A stretch of DNA of 64,000 nucleotides. Origin: CBDDBH01 sp965225625. Lineage in GTDB: Bacteria > Pseudomonadota > Gammaproteobacteria > JADZEE01. The notes beneath the pieces are model-generated. The model was given only the letters and a program-made list of their open reading frames with translations, was not told the DNA's origin and did no database searches. The position numbers and the translations under genes are program-made. Below, piece after piece: positions 17,817 to 26,212 of this stretch; position 1 is the first letter of the stretch, and each line of letters begins with the position of its first letter. The stretch is taken from positions 1 to 64,000 of the forward strand of contig CBDDBH010000015.1 in NCBI GenBank assembly GCA_965225625.1. Reading direction: 5' to 3'.

Positions 17817-18758
17817 TCATTTCCCCTGTTTCGAGCTTTCAAGTATTCCACCGAAACGTTGATAAAACGGCGCCGATGGTGACGGAAGTTTGCCGCCGAT
17901 GGCTTCGAAATTGTCGTTTACAAATTGCTCAGATCGCGGTTGCAGCACGGCATACAGCTCCCTGCACAGGGCGTAGGCATCATGCCCTGTCCAGTGCGAG
18001 GATAACAGGACGTCGGGTAGTTGCGGATCGCGCAGTAGAATTTTTCGATACTCGTGAATTAACACCAGACGAATCTGAAGTGCGGCGAGGGCGTCCAAGT
18101 TATCGGCTGCAGTGAGTGTGTCCAATATCGGTTGGAACAAGCCGACGAAACTGCGGTAACGTGCTTCTAGTTCATCGAGATTCCAACTTTCGCGCACCAG
18201 GCGGTGCATCGCGGTTTCCGGTTCACCGTGTTGTTCGCACTGCATGACAATGGTGCGTTTGCGAAGATTCAGCGCGTCTAGTGCCTCGTGCACGTTCTCG
18301 GTCCGCATCGATGGATGGGCAAACACGCCCGGCGCGAATGTGCTGAATCCCAACCAACCCAGATCGCGTCGCAATAAATCACGCGCCCGCTGATCGCTGT
18401 CGCTGAGGATCACAAGACACCATTTTCCATCCCACTGCTCGCTAGGCGAGCTGTAAATTCGGCGGGTCGCCGCGCGAAACCAGCTGTGGCCCTCGGCCGT
18501 TAACGCATAGTAACTTCGTCTTCCTATTCTAGTGGCAGCCAGCCAGTCTTCTTTAACCAAGCGAAATACAGAGGTGCGCACCAATCGCTCGTTGATGGCG
18601 AATGAGTCGAACAGTTTGATCAGGCTGCCAAGCCAGACGCTACCGCCACGCGGTTCGATTGCGTCACCGTAAACGGTAATGACCAGAGAGCCGGTGCGCA
18701 GGGGCCGGCGCTCGCAGAATTTTTGGATTAATTTGTTGGCGTGGCGGTCAAAAGACAT
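17817..18758 (-). CDS. paaX: PaaX family transcriptional repressor of phenylacetate degradation
   Basis: 313 residues with the PaaX layout: an N-terminal winged helix (TGSLVITVYGDAIEPRGGSV, then NERLVRTSVFRLVKEDWL), a central domain (GKWCLVILSD, GVFAHPSM) and the C-terminal HEYRKILLRDPQLP motif. PaaX represses paa promoters and is released by phenylacetyl-CoA. It leads the paaXGHJ run and is divergent from paaK. The 118-bp gap holds the ATATGATACA motif also found before paaA, so autoregulation together with paaK and paaA control is likely. Confidence 0.95.
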   Translation of the reverse strand: MSFDRHANKLIQKFCERRPLRTGSLVITVYGDAIEPRGGSVWLGSLIKLFDSFAINERLVRTSVFRLVKEDWLAATRIGRRSYYALTAEGHSWFRAATRRIYSSPSEQWDGKWCLVILSDSDQRARDLLRRDLGWLGFSTFAPGVFAHPSMRTENVHEALDALNLRKRTIVMQCEQHGEPETAMHRLVRESWNLDELEARYRSFVGLFQPILDTLTAADNLDALAALQIRLVLIHEYRKILLRDPQLPDVLLSSHWTGHDAYALCRELYAVLQPRSEQFVNDNFEAIGGKLPSPSAPFYQRFGGILESSKQGK

Positions 18759-18796
18759 GCGCGTGGGTGGCGTCTATCATTTCAGGGAGCGGAATA

Positions 18797-18806
18797 ATAT
18801 GATACA
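18797..18806 (+). promoter_or_regulatory. Candidate PaaX operator in the paaX-paaK intergenic region
   Basis: AATATGATACAGAAG contains the decamer ATATGATACA that also lies upstream of paaA. It is 38 bp before the paaX start and 70 bp before the paaK start, a position from which it could control both. The part AATATGAT fits WWTRTGAT, the half-site I recall for PaaX. Binding is inferred from this shared sequence only. Confidence 0.45.
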
Positions 18807-18876
18807 GAAGTTCTATGTAATTCTAACATTTGTGTTTCATTAATTGTCCGAATTTGTAATCTGCAAGGAGCCAGCC

Positions 18877-20193
18877 TTGACTACCACCAGACCGGATCCC
18901 GCCAGCCTCGAAGCGATCGAGACAGCCAGTCGGGACGAAATCTCCGCCGTGCAACTGCAACGACTCAAATGGTCGCTGCAGCATGCCTATGACAACGTCC
19001 CACATTATCGCAATGCCTGGGAGACGGCAGGGATCCATCCGCGCGACTTGACGAGCCTGGAGGGGCTAGCAGCCTTCCCGTTTACCAGCAAGGAAGATCT
19101 TCGGCAGAATTACCCATTTGGCATGTTCGCAGTGCCGATGGAGCAGGTGGTCCGCATCCATGCCTCTAGCGGCACCACCGGGAAACCAACGGTAGTCGGC
19201 TATACGCAGGGGGACATCGACACGTGGGCCGATGTGTGCGCGCGTTCCATCCGCGCTGGTGGCGGTACGCGCAGTGATAAGGTGCACGTCGCCTATGGGT
19301 ATGGGTTGTTTACAGGCGGGCTGGGCGCACATTACGGCGCGGAACGACTCGGCGCGACCGTGATCCCGGTTTCCGGTGGACAGACCGAGCGGCAAGTGCA
19401 GTTAATCCGGGATTTTGAACCCGACATCATCATGTGTACTCCCTCTTATATGTTGAACATCGCGGACGCGTTTCAGGGCCAGGGGATTGATCCGGCCGAA
19501 AGCTCGTTACGCGTCGGTATTTTCGGAGCGGAACCGTGGACCGACGCCATGCGCAGTGAAATTGAGCAGCGTTGCGGTTTGGATGCAGTCGATATTTATG
19601 GACTGTCGGAAGTTATGGGACCGGGTGTGGCGAGCGAATGCATCGAAACAAAAGACGGTCCACACATCTGGGAGGATCATTTTTACCCTGAAATCATCGA
19701 TTCCGTCAGCGGCAATGTCGTCGCGGACGGCGAACCTGGAGAGTTGGTCTTCACCTCTTTGAGCAAACAGGCTTTGCCGATCATTCGATATCGAACGCGG
19801 GATCTGACGCGGCTATTGCCGGGAACGGCTCGTAGCATGCGCCGTATGGACAAGATTACAGGGCGCAGCGACGACATGTTGATCATCCGTGGGGTGAATG
19901 TATTCCCGAGCCAGATCGAAGAGTTAGTGTTGAAAATCGACACTCTGGCGCCGCACTACCAATTGCAGATCGGCCGTGAAGGTAAGCTTGATCGGCTGAC
20001 CGTGCTGGTCGAGCTTAAACAGCCACCCACATCGGAAATAACTGAGGCTACGAAACAACGCCTGGCACATGAGATTAAGGAGTATGTCGGTGTCAGCGCG
20101 CAGGTCGTGGTGCATCCGCCCGGTGGTGTTGCTCGCTCGGAAGGCAAAGCTGTTCGCGTCGTCGATAATCGTCAGGAAGAAGTGGAAAAGTGA
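18877..20193 (+). CDS. paaK: Phenylacetate-CoA ligase PaaK
   Basis: 438-residue adenylate-forming enzyme that activates phenylacetate with ATP and CoA. Motifs are the P-loop-like IHASSGTTGKPT at about 95-105, the adenine-binding DIYGLSEVMGPG and the hinge KITGRSDDMLIIRGVNVFPSQ. The open frame reaches a TTG at 18844, but the TTG at 18877 sits 6 bp after AAGGAG and gives the usual N-terminus, so it is chosen. No ATG is available nearby. The stop overlaps the paaZ start by one base (TGATG). Confidence 0.95.
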   Translation: MTTTRPDPASLEAIETASRDEISAVQLQRLKWSLQHAYDNVPHYRNAWETAGIHPRDLTSLEGLAAFPFTSKEDLRQNYPFGMFAVPMEQVVRIHASSGTTGKPTVVGYTQGDIDTWADVCARSIRAGGGTRSDKVHVAYGYGLFTGGLGAHYGAERLGATVIPVSGGQTERQVQLIRDFEPDIIMCTPSYMLNIADAFQGQGIDPAESSLRVGIFGAEPWTDAMRSEIEQRCGLDAVDIYGLSEVMGPGVASECIETKDGPHIWEDHFYPEIIDSVSGNVVADGEPGELVFTSLSKQALPIIRYRTRDLTRLLPGTARSMRRMDKITGRSDDMLIIRGVNVFPSQIEELVLKIDTLAPHYQLQIGREGKLDRLTVLVELKQPPTSEITEATKQRLAHEIKEYVGVSAQVVVHPPGGVARSEGKAVRVVDNRQEEVEK

Positions 20194-22319
20194 TGAAACT
20201 TAATAGCTACGCTAGCGGCGAGTGGTTCCAAAGTGAGCGTGATTTTGTGCCACTGCGCAATGCCGTCAACGGAGAATTGCTGGCTGAGAGCTCCAGCGCG
20301 GGTCTGGATTTTAAGTCCATGCTCGAGTACGGGCGCAAACGCGGCGGACCGGCATTGCGCAAGCTGACGTTTCACCAGCGAGCCAATCTGTTAAAGGCCC
20401 TGGCTAAACACCTCGACCAGCATAAAGAGGAGTTCTACGCCTTATCGACGGGAACCGGCGCTACTCGGGCAGACTCGTTCGGTGATATTGACGGTGGCAT
20501 AAGCACCTTATTAGTCTATGCAAGCAAGGGTCGGCGCGAGCTGCCCAACGATACCGTGTTGATCGAGGGCGCGAGCGAACGTATCTCCCGCAAGGGTAGT
20601 TTTATTGGGCAACATATTTGCGTCCCATTGCAGGGCGTGGCCGTACACGTGTTGATCGAGGGCGCGAGCGAACGTATCTCCCGCAAGGGTAGTTTTATTG
20701 GGCAACATATTTGCGTCCCATTGCAGGGCGTGGCCGTACACATCAACGCGTTCAATTTTCCCCGTTTGGGCATGTTGGCAAAACTGGCGCCGGCGTTACT
20801 CGCAGGGGTGCCCGCTATCGTCAAACCTGCAACCAGCACGTCCTATCTCACGGAGCGTGTCTTTCGGAGCATGATCGATGCGGCCATCTTGCCCGAGGGC
20901 GCTCTGCAGCTCGTGTGCGGTAGTGCCGGCGATTTATTGGCTCATCTGACCTGCCAGGATCTTATTGCATTTACCGGATCGGCCAGCACAGCGGAAAAGC
21001 TGCGGCAGCATCCCAATGTAATAGCCCAGTCCGTTCGATTTACCGCGGAGACCGATTCGCTGAATTGCTCGCTACTCGGCCCCGATGCCGGTCCCGACAG
21101 TCCTGAATTCGCGCTGTATATCGATGAAGTCGTCAAGGAGATGACCAGCAAAGCCGGGCAAAAATGCACGGCCATTCGGCGAGTTATTGTGCCTCGGCGC
21201 CAAAGCGCCAGCATTATCGAGGCGCTGCAGTTGCGTCTGGCCACTGTGCGGATTGGAAATCCCGCCAACGCGGACATTGATATGGGTGCGCTGGCCAGTC
21301 AGGGACAGCGCAACGAGGTGTGCAAGGCGGTACGCAGCCTGGCTGAGGCCGGTGAGATAGCGTTTGGCACGCTCGACGGCGGTGATTTCATCGATGTGGA
21401 TCCGGCGAAAGGCGCTTTTATGTCACCGATCCTGCTGCACTGCGAAAAGCCCACGGACACCAATCCGGTGCACCGCGTGGAAGCATTCGGCCCTGTCAGT
21501 TCCGTCCTGCCTTACGACTCGGTCGATGACGCGATTGCGTTGGCGAATCTGGGCGCCGGCAGTCTGGTTGCGTCGATTTTCAGCAATGATCAGGCATTTA
21601 CCCGGACTCTGGTGTTGGGCACAGCGGCTTATCACGGTCGCATTGTCGTCGTGAATCGGGACTGCGCTGCTGAATCGACCGGCCATGGCGTGCCGTTGCC
21701 GCATTTAGTCCACGGTGGCCCCGGGCGGGCCGGTGGTGGTGAGGAATTAGGCGGCATTCGAGGCGTCATGCATTATCTGCAACGCACGGCACTGCAAGGC
21801 GGACCGGACACGCTGACGGGGATCTGTAATCAGTGGTTGCCCGGGAGTCGCCAGCGTACCGCCGACGTGCACCCGTTCCGTAAAGATTTTGATGAGCTAC
21901 GACTCGGCGATACGCTGATTAGCGACACCCGCACGGTAACGCTGGAGGACGTCGAGCAGTTTGCGGCGCTCACCGGCGATCGATTTTATGCCCATATGGA
22001 TGAACAGGCGGCAAAAGCCAATCCGTTTTTCGATGGGCGCGTTGCCCATGGCTACTTCATCGTAGCGGCGGCCGCCGGCCTGTTCGTGCAGCCCGATCCG
22101 GGGCCGGTTCTGGCAAATTACGGTTTGGAGAATCTTCAGTTCACGCAACCCGTCTATCCTGGCGATACCCTGCAGGTAAGACTAAGCTGTAAGCATAAGT
22201 CAGCTCGCGAGGGCGCCGGTTACGGTGAAGTGCGATGGGACGTTGAAGTGTCGAATCAGGACGCTGAGCCGGTTGCCAGCTACGATATATTGACTCTGGT
22301 GGAGCGGAGGTCTGCTTGA
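20193..22319 (+). CDS. paaZ: Bifunctional oxepin-CoA hydrolase / semialdehyde dehydrogenase PaaZ
   Basis: 708 residues: an N-terminal aldehyde dehydrogenase with Glu286 (FTAETDSLN) and catalytic Cys325 (AGQKCTAIRR), and a C-terminal MaoC hydratase with DRFYAHMDE and FFDGRVAHGYF. PaaZ hydrolytically opens oxepin-CoA and oxidises the resulting aldehyde. Residues 122-152 are repeated exactly as 153-183, caused by a 93-bp in-frame duplication. Without it the length (677) and the active sites (255, 294) fall almost where they are in E. coli PaaZ (681 aa; Glu256, Cys295). The duplication sits in the NAD-binding part and would probably disturb folding; it may be an assembly artefact. Confidence 0.95.
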   Translation: MKLNSYASGEWFQSERDFVPLRNAVNGELLAESSSAGLDFKSMLEYGRKRGGPALRKLTFHQRANLLKALAKHLDQHKEEFYALSTGTGATRADSFGDIDGGISTLLVYASKGRRELPNDTVLIEGASERISRKGSFIGQHICVPLQGVAVHVLIEGASERISRKGSFIGQHICVPLQGVAVHINAFNFPRLGMLAKLAPALLAGVPAIVKPATSTSYLTERVFRSMIDAAILPEGALQLVCGSAGDLLAHLTCQDLIAFTGSASTAEKLRQHPNVIAQSVRFTAETDSLNCSLLGPDAGPDSPEFALYIDEVVKEMTSKAGQKCTAIRRVIVPRRQSASIIEALQLRLATVRIGNPANADIDMGALASQGQRNEVCKAVRSLAEAGEIAFGTLDGGDFIDVDPAKGAFMSPILLHCEKPTDTNPVHRVEAFGPVSSVLPYDSVDDAIALANLGAGSLVASIFSNDQAFTRTLVLGTAAYHGRIVVVNRDCAAESTGHGVPLPHLVHGGPGRAGGGEELGGIRGVMHYLQRTALQGGPDTLTGICNQWLPGSRQRTADVHPFRKDFDELRLGDTLISDTRTVTLEDVEQFAALTGDRFYAHMDEQAAKANPFFDGRVAHGYFIVAAAAGLFVQPDPGPVLANYGLENLQFTQPVYPGDTLQVRLSCKHKSAREGAGYGEVRWDVEVSNQDAEPVASYDILTLVERRSA
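20556..20741 (+). repeat. Exact 2 x 93-bp tandem duplication inside paaZ
   Basis: Bases 20556-20648 and 20649-20741 are identical and in frame. Each copy encodes 31 residues, starting VLIEGASERISRKG and ending PLQGVAVH. Only the second copy continues as INAFNFPR, as expected for aldehyde dehydrogenases. Confidence 0.98.
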
Positions 22320-22495
22320 AGTAAATTATTGCATTTATAAATTCTGTTAAATCAAAATTTTATATGTGTTAGTTAATGTTAATAATAGAATCGTTCTGCA
22401 TCGATTTAAGGAAAATATCCTACCCGGAAGATGCGAACCTGAGAGTGGTTTCGTTATCTAACTAATGAGCTAGCAAACGATTGGGGTAAATCATT

Positions 22496-23086
22496 ATGGC
22501 TATTTCAATCCGTCATCTGTCCAGGGTCCTAATTGCTGCCGCGTTGCTAAGCGGCAGCGCGTATCTCTCCGCTGAGGCGGTGAATGCGCGTTGGGAACCA
22601 CAGCAACTAAAATTCCATTTTTCGGGATTCGGTGTGGCCTACAGCTGTGACGGTATTCGCTCCAAGGTAAAAAAATTGCTCCGCCACTTCGGCGCCCACC
22701 ACGAAGTCCGGGTTGCCGGATCCTGCGGTGGAGACAGACGGCGGCCTCAGCCGTTTTTTAACATGTTTCTAGCCTTCTCGATCCCGGTTCCGGTCGCCGC
22801 CGGTGAACAGGTGCCCGGCGAGACGTTCTCGGCTGAGTACCAGGAATTGGTTGTAGGCTACAACAAGCCGCGCTATCTGGATTACGGCGATTGTGAGTTA
22901 GTCGAACAGTTTCGGCGAGAAGTGTTGCCGTTGTTTGTTGCCAACGGTTATGACACGGGCCTAAGTTGTGTGCCAGGACAGCGTAACTTAGGTGGAATTG
23001 CGATGAGACTCAATGTGTTGCGCCCGATCGATACGATAGCGGCCAATGAAATCTTGCCGGCTCCGCTGCCCGAAGCTATGCCGTAA
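22496..23086 (+). CDS. Hypothetical exported protein
   Basis: 196 residues with a signal peptide (RHLSRVLIAAALLSGSAYLSAEA, cut near residue 28; quoted as RHLSRVLIAAAL and LSGSAYLSAEA). The mature part has four Cys residues (YSCDGIRS, SCGGDRR, GDCELVEQ, SCVPGQ), which could form two disulphides. I do not recognise a family. It follows a 176-bp AT-rich gap after paaZ with no visible terminator, and starts from ATG after GGGG at 9-bp spacing. Probably periplasmic. Confidence 0.65.
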   Translation: MAISIRHLSRVLIAAALLSGSAYLSAEAVNARWEPQQLKFHFSGFGVAYSCDGIRSKVKKLLRHFGAHHEVRVAGSCGGDRRRPQPFFNMFLAFSIPVPVAAGEQVPGETFSAEYQELVVGYNKPRYLDYGDCELVEQFRREVLPLFVANGYDTGLSCVPGQRNLGGIAMRLNVLRPIDTIAANEILPAPLPEAMP

Positions 23087-23107
23087 TTTCTGGCACCGAG
23101 TAATTAC

Positions 23108-23299
23108 CTACACGTCAAGATCCTGGCGTGCTGTGGCTAACGCAGTCTGGAAAGCTGTGAAGCTACCCAAATCATTCGCCAACGCGAGGGCTAATTTGCA
23201 CAGAAACAACCGTTCCTGTGTCTCCCCGACGACGTCAATCGTCACCGCGAGCAGTTCGTAGACCTGTTCGAGTTCCTCAAACGACATTTCCTCAGGCAT
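23108..23299 (-). CDS. DUF2783 small protein
   Basis: 63 residues, mostly two helices: MPEEMSFEELEQVYELLA then ERLFLCKLALALANDLGS. This pattern (L..VY..L......G....LF..KLAL.LA..LGD) matches DUF2783, small proteins often encoded beside FAD aromatic hydroxylases. The ATG at 23299 has GGGGAG at good spacing. It follows the FAD hydroxylase stop (23323) by 23 bp on the same strand. A second DUF2783 protein lies at 28806, next to the other hydroxylase. Role unknown; an accessory or stabilising partner of the flavoenzyme is a fair guess. Confidence 0.75.
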   Translation of the reverse strand: MPEEMSFEELEQVYELLAVTIDVVGETQERLFLCKLALALANDLGSFTAFQTALATARQDLDV

Positions 23300-23322
23300 G
23301 ACGCCACTCCCCAAACTGTGAA

Positions 23323-24990
23323 CTAGCTGGCTAAGGCCGTCGCGTGGGCAGTGCGCACTTCCGCCTCTGCGATGCTCCGCCAGCGTGCTGTTACATGTCC
23401 ATCCGGGCGAACTAAGTAAAAACTCCCTGGTTGTGCATCGTAGGCGTCATATAACGCACCCGTGCTATCGACAAGGACCTGAGCTGGTGCATCGACCTCG
23501 CCGGCGGCCTCGCGAGTAACAATGATCAGCCTAAATATTTCATCGCCGACGCTCATTGCACTAAACAGGGACTTGTACACGTTGACATCGGCGGCGGTGG
23601 TGGAGAAAAAAATGCCTGAAAATCCTATGCCTAGGTGATCGAATAGGAAATCGCCCGGCGCGATCTCTGCGTTCTGGAATGGCGCGCCCGCACGTGGGCC
23701 ACTGCTGAATTCTGCATCCCGTTCGGCAAAACTGGTCAGTGGACTGGCGATGTAGTCATAAGGCGCGGATTGGCGCGGATTGACAAATTCCCGCGTGAAT
23801 TCGTGGCTGATTGCGAGCGATAAGGCCGCGTCGCGCACTAAACGGTAGCCGCGGCTTGGAGGGGTCATGAATTGAGTGCTTTTGCTTGCCGCCCGGAATA
23901 TATCGAGCGTTGCCTCACGACGCTCCGGCGTGTAGCTGTTAAGAAGTTTCTCCGGCGCCCATCCACGCAGTACGTAGGCAAGCTTCCAGCCCAGATTGTT
24001 GGCGTCCGCGAATCCCGAATTGAGACCGCGTACCCCGAATATGGGCACTAAATGGGCGGCATCACCGGTGAACAACACACGTCCATGGCGGTAATCGTCC
24101 AGCGCCAGGGTGTATGCCTTGTAGAGACTGCGCCATTGCAATTGCCAGGGCGCTGTTTCGCCTATCATGTCGAGAATGGACTGTATTTGCGCCGACACGT
24201 GTGTCTCTTCTAGCGCGGCATCGGCGTCTTCATCGTCGAGTAGTTGGTAATCCAGGCGCCAGATGTCGTCGGGTTGTTTATGAATTAATAGCGTCGAACC
24301 GGGGTTGGTGGGTGGGTCGAAATAGGCACGGCGGCCGGTCGGGTAGTCCGAATGCATTTTGATGTCGACGATGGCGTAGCGGCCCTCATAGGCATCGCCG
24401 GATAATTTCAGATCCAGCAGATCCCGAACCGTGCTACGTGCGCCGTCTGCCGCGATGACGTAGTCGGCATGAGTGGTATAGCTTCCATTGGGCGTCTCAA
24501 CGGTGAGCGTCGCCCCGTCAGTGTTCTGCTCCAGAGCGCATAGCCGATTCTGCCAGCGTATCTGGATCCCCTGATCTACGGCGTGTTCGACGAGAAATTG
24601 TTCGATGAATTGCTGTTGCAGGTTGTACATAGGCAAATACCGCTGCTGTTGCGAATGCGGCATTTCCAGTGTGTACACCAATTTGTCGCGGTAAAACGAG
24701 TGACCACGGATCCAACCCAGGGCTTTGGCCTCGAAACGATCAACAACGCCTAATTGTTGCAGGATCTCCATGCTGCGCCGGGCTATGCATACGGCCCTAC
24801 TGCCCTCGCAGACGCTGTCCTTGGGATCGATTACCAGCGCGGGGATCCCGTGGCGGGCAAGTTCCAGGCTGCAGGCCAGGCCGACCGGCCCCGCACCGAC
24901 GATGACGACACGATGGCGGCTCTGGTGGCCGCTCAGCTCCGCCGGCGGCTCGAATGCGTAGTGAGGGTAGTTAAAATAGACGCTACTCAT
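23323..24990 (-). CDS. FAD-dependent aromatic hydroxylase (MhpA/PheA-like monooxygenase)
   Basis: 555 residues of the class A flavin monooxygenase family. The FAD Rossmann motif is VVIVGAGPVGLACSLELARH near residue 28. The mid-protein DYVIAADGARS (DG motif) and FTGDAAHLVPIFGVRGLNSG (GD motif) follow, and a thioredoxin-like C-terminal domain ends the protein, as in 3-(3-hydroxyphenyl)propionate hydroxylase. The reaction is NAD(P)H-dependent hydroxylation of a phenolic or aromatic acid ring in the cytoplasm. It lies between an FAH-family protein and a DUF2783 protein, all on the minus strand. Substrate not determined. A paralogue at 27167 is arranged in mirror image. Confidence 0.9.
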   Translation of the reverse strand: MSSVYFNYPHYAFEPPAELSGHQSRHRVVIVGAGPVGLACSLELARHGIPALVIDPKDSVCEGSRAVCIARRSMEILQQLGVVDRFEAKALGWIRGHSFYRDKLVYTLEMPHSQQQRYLPMYNLQQQFIEQFLVEHAVDQGIQIRWQNRLCALEQNTDGATLTVETPNGSYTTHADYVIAADGARSTVRDLLDLKLSGDAYEGRYAIVDIKMHSDYPTGRRAYFDPPTNPGSTLLIHKQPDDIWRLDYQLLDDEDADAALEETHVSAQIQSILDMIGETAPWQLQWRSLYKAYTLALDDYRHGRVLFTGDAAHLVPIFGVRGLNSGFADANNLGWKLAYVLRGWAPEKLLNSYTPERREATLDIFRAASKSTQFMTPPSRGYRLVRDAALSLAISHEFTREFVNPRQSAPYDYIASPLTSFAERDAEFSSGPRAGAPFQNAEIAPGDFLFDHLGIGFSGIFFSTTAADVNVYKSLFSAMSVGDEIFRLIIVTREAAGEVDAPAQVLVDSTGALYDAYDAQPGSFYLVRPDGHVTARWRSIAEAEVRTAHATALAS

Positions 24991-25059
24991 TTCCCGACCC
25001 GCATCGCGCCGCGCCTTCAGACAATATACCGGCCAAGGCGTTGTTCGCGCGTCGGAAGC

Positions 25060-26043
25060 TTATTGCAATTGAACAACGCGCTGATCCACTGCGCCGAAAA
25101 TGCTGTCGCCATTGGCATCAAACATTTCTATTCGTACCCGATCACCGAAGCTCATGAACGGAGTCGTCGCTTCACCGTGCTCAATCATCTCCAGCGCCCG
25201 GACTTCGGCAAGGCAGCTTGATCCGCGAGTGCGATCGCGATTGGAAATAGTACCCGAGCCCAATATCGTTCCCGCACCCAGGAGCCGGGTTTTGGTGATG
25301 TGCTGGATCAGTTGGGCAAAGTTGAAAACCATGTCTACGCCGCACTCGGGTTTGCCCAATAAATCACCGTTCAACTTGGTCAGCAAGGGTAGCTTGATAG
25401 TGCTTCCGTCCCACGCATCGCCGAGTTCGTCAGGGGTAACCGCGACCGGCGAAAACGCGGTCGCGCCTTTGCCCTGGTAGAAACCGAAGCCCTTGGCAAG
25501 CTCGGCTGGGATGAGTTTTCTCAGTGATACGTCGTTCAATATCATTAATAATTTGATGTGTTGATGAGCGTCTTCGGCAGTCGTCGCCATGGGCACGTCG
25601 TCCAATATCACTGCCGTTTCCGCCTCCATATCGATGCCGTAATCTTCGCTTGGAACGACGATATCGTCGTTAGGCCCGATGATGAAATCCGATGCTCCCT
25701 GGTAGACCAGAGGATCTGTCCAAAAGGTGTCTGGCATGTCCGCGCCACGGGCTTTGCGCACGAGTTCGACGTGATTGACGTAAGCGCTGGCGTCCACCCA
25801 GTGGTAGGCACGTGGCAGGGGCGAGGCAAGGTTTGCCGTATCCAGGTCGAACGAGTCAGCGATAGTGTCATCCTGTAGGCGCGTATAAACCGCTTCGAGT
25901 TGCGGCGCACTCGTTGACCAACTCTCGATAGCCCTTTGTAAGCTTGCCGCTATTTCCGGGACCGTGCAGGCTCGGGTGAGGGCCCGGTTCACCACAATTA
26001 AAGTCCCGTCTCGGCCACCGTCTTTCAAACTCGCAAGTTTCAC
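25060..26043 (-). CDS. Fumarylacetoacetate hydrolase family protein
   Basis: 327 residues of the FAH superfamily: EDYGIDMEAETAVILDDVPM holds the metal-binding Glu residues, then FYQGKGATAFSPVAVTPDEL and GAGTILGSGTISN. The family cleaves C-C bonds of diketo acids such as fumarylpyruvate or fumarylacetoacetate. Beside a ring hydroxylase it would fit the last step of a gentisate or homogentisate-like route, but no ring-cleavage dioxygenase is in this module. The GTG at 26043, 6 bp after AGGAG, is chosen over the ORF extension to 26151. The 169-bp gap to the divergent MBL gene probably carries both promoters. Confidence 0.88.
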   Translation of the reverse strand: MKLASLKDGGRDGTLIVVNRALTRACTVPEIAASLQRAIESWSTSAPQLEAVYTRLQDDTIADSFDLDTANLASPLPRAYHWVDASAYVNHVELVRKARGADMPDTFWTDPLVYQGASDFIIGPNDDIVVPSEDYGIDMEAETAVILDDVPMATTAEDAHQHIKLLMILNDVSLRKLIPAELAKGFGFYQGKGATAFSPVAVTPDELGDAWDGSTIKLPLLTKLNGDLLGKPECGVDMVFNFAQLIQHITKTRLLGAGTILGSGTISNRDRTRGSSCLAEVRALEMIEHGEATTPFMSFGDRVRIEMFDANGDSIFGAVDQRVVQLQ

Positions 26044-26212
26044 CGCGCACTCCTGAATTGTTAGCTGGCCAGAGCATGCCAGAAATGCCGGAGGTCTGCA
26101 GCAGCGGGTAGCGCCGTGTGGTGAACACAGGACTATAATAGCCGGCGCCACAGACTCCGTAGCTCACGCTGACTGCGGCGGCAACGAATCACTCTAACCA
26201 AGGTACAAAATC

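Noticed and set aside
26134..26139. Sigma-70 promoter with TATAAT before the MBL gene
   Set aside because: No acceptable -35 at 16-18 bp; mentioned only in the gene entry.
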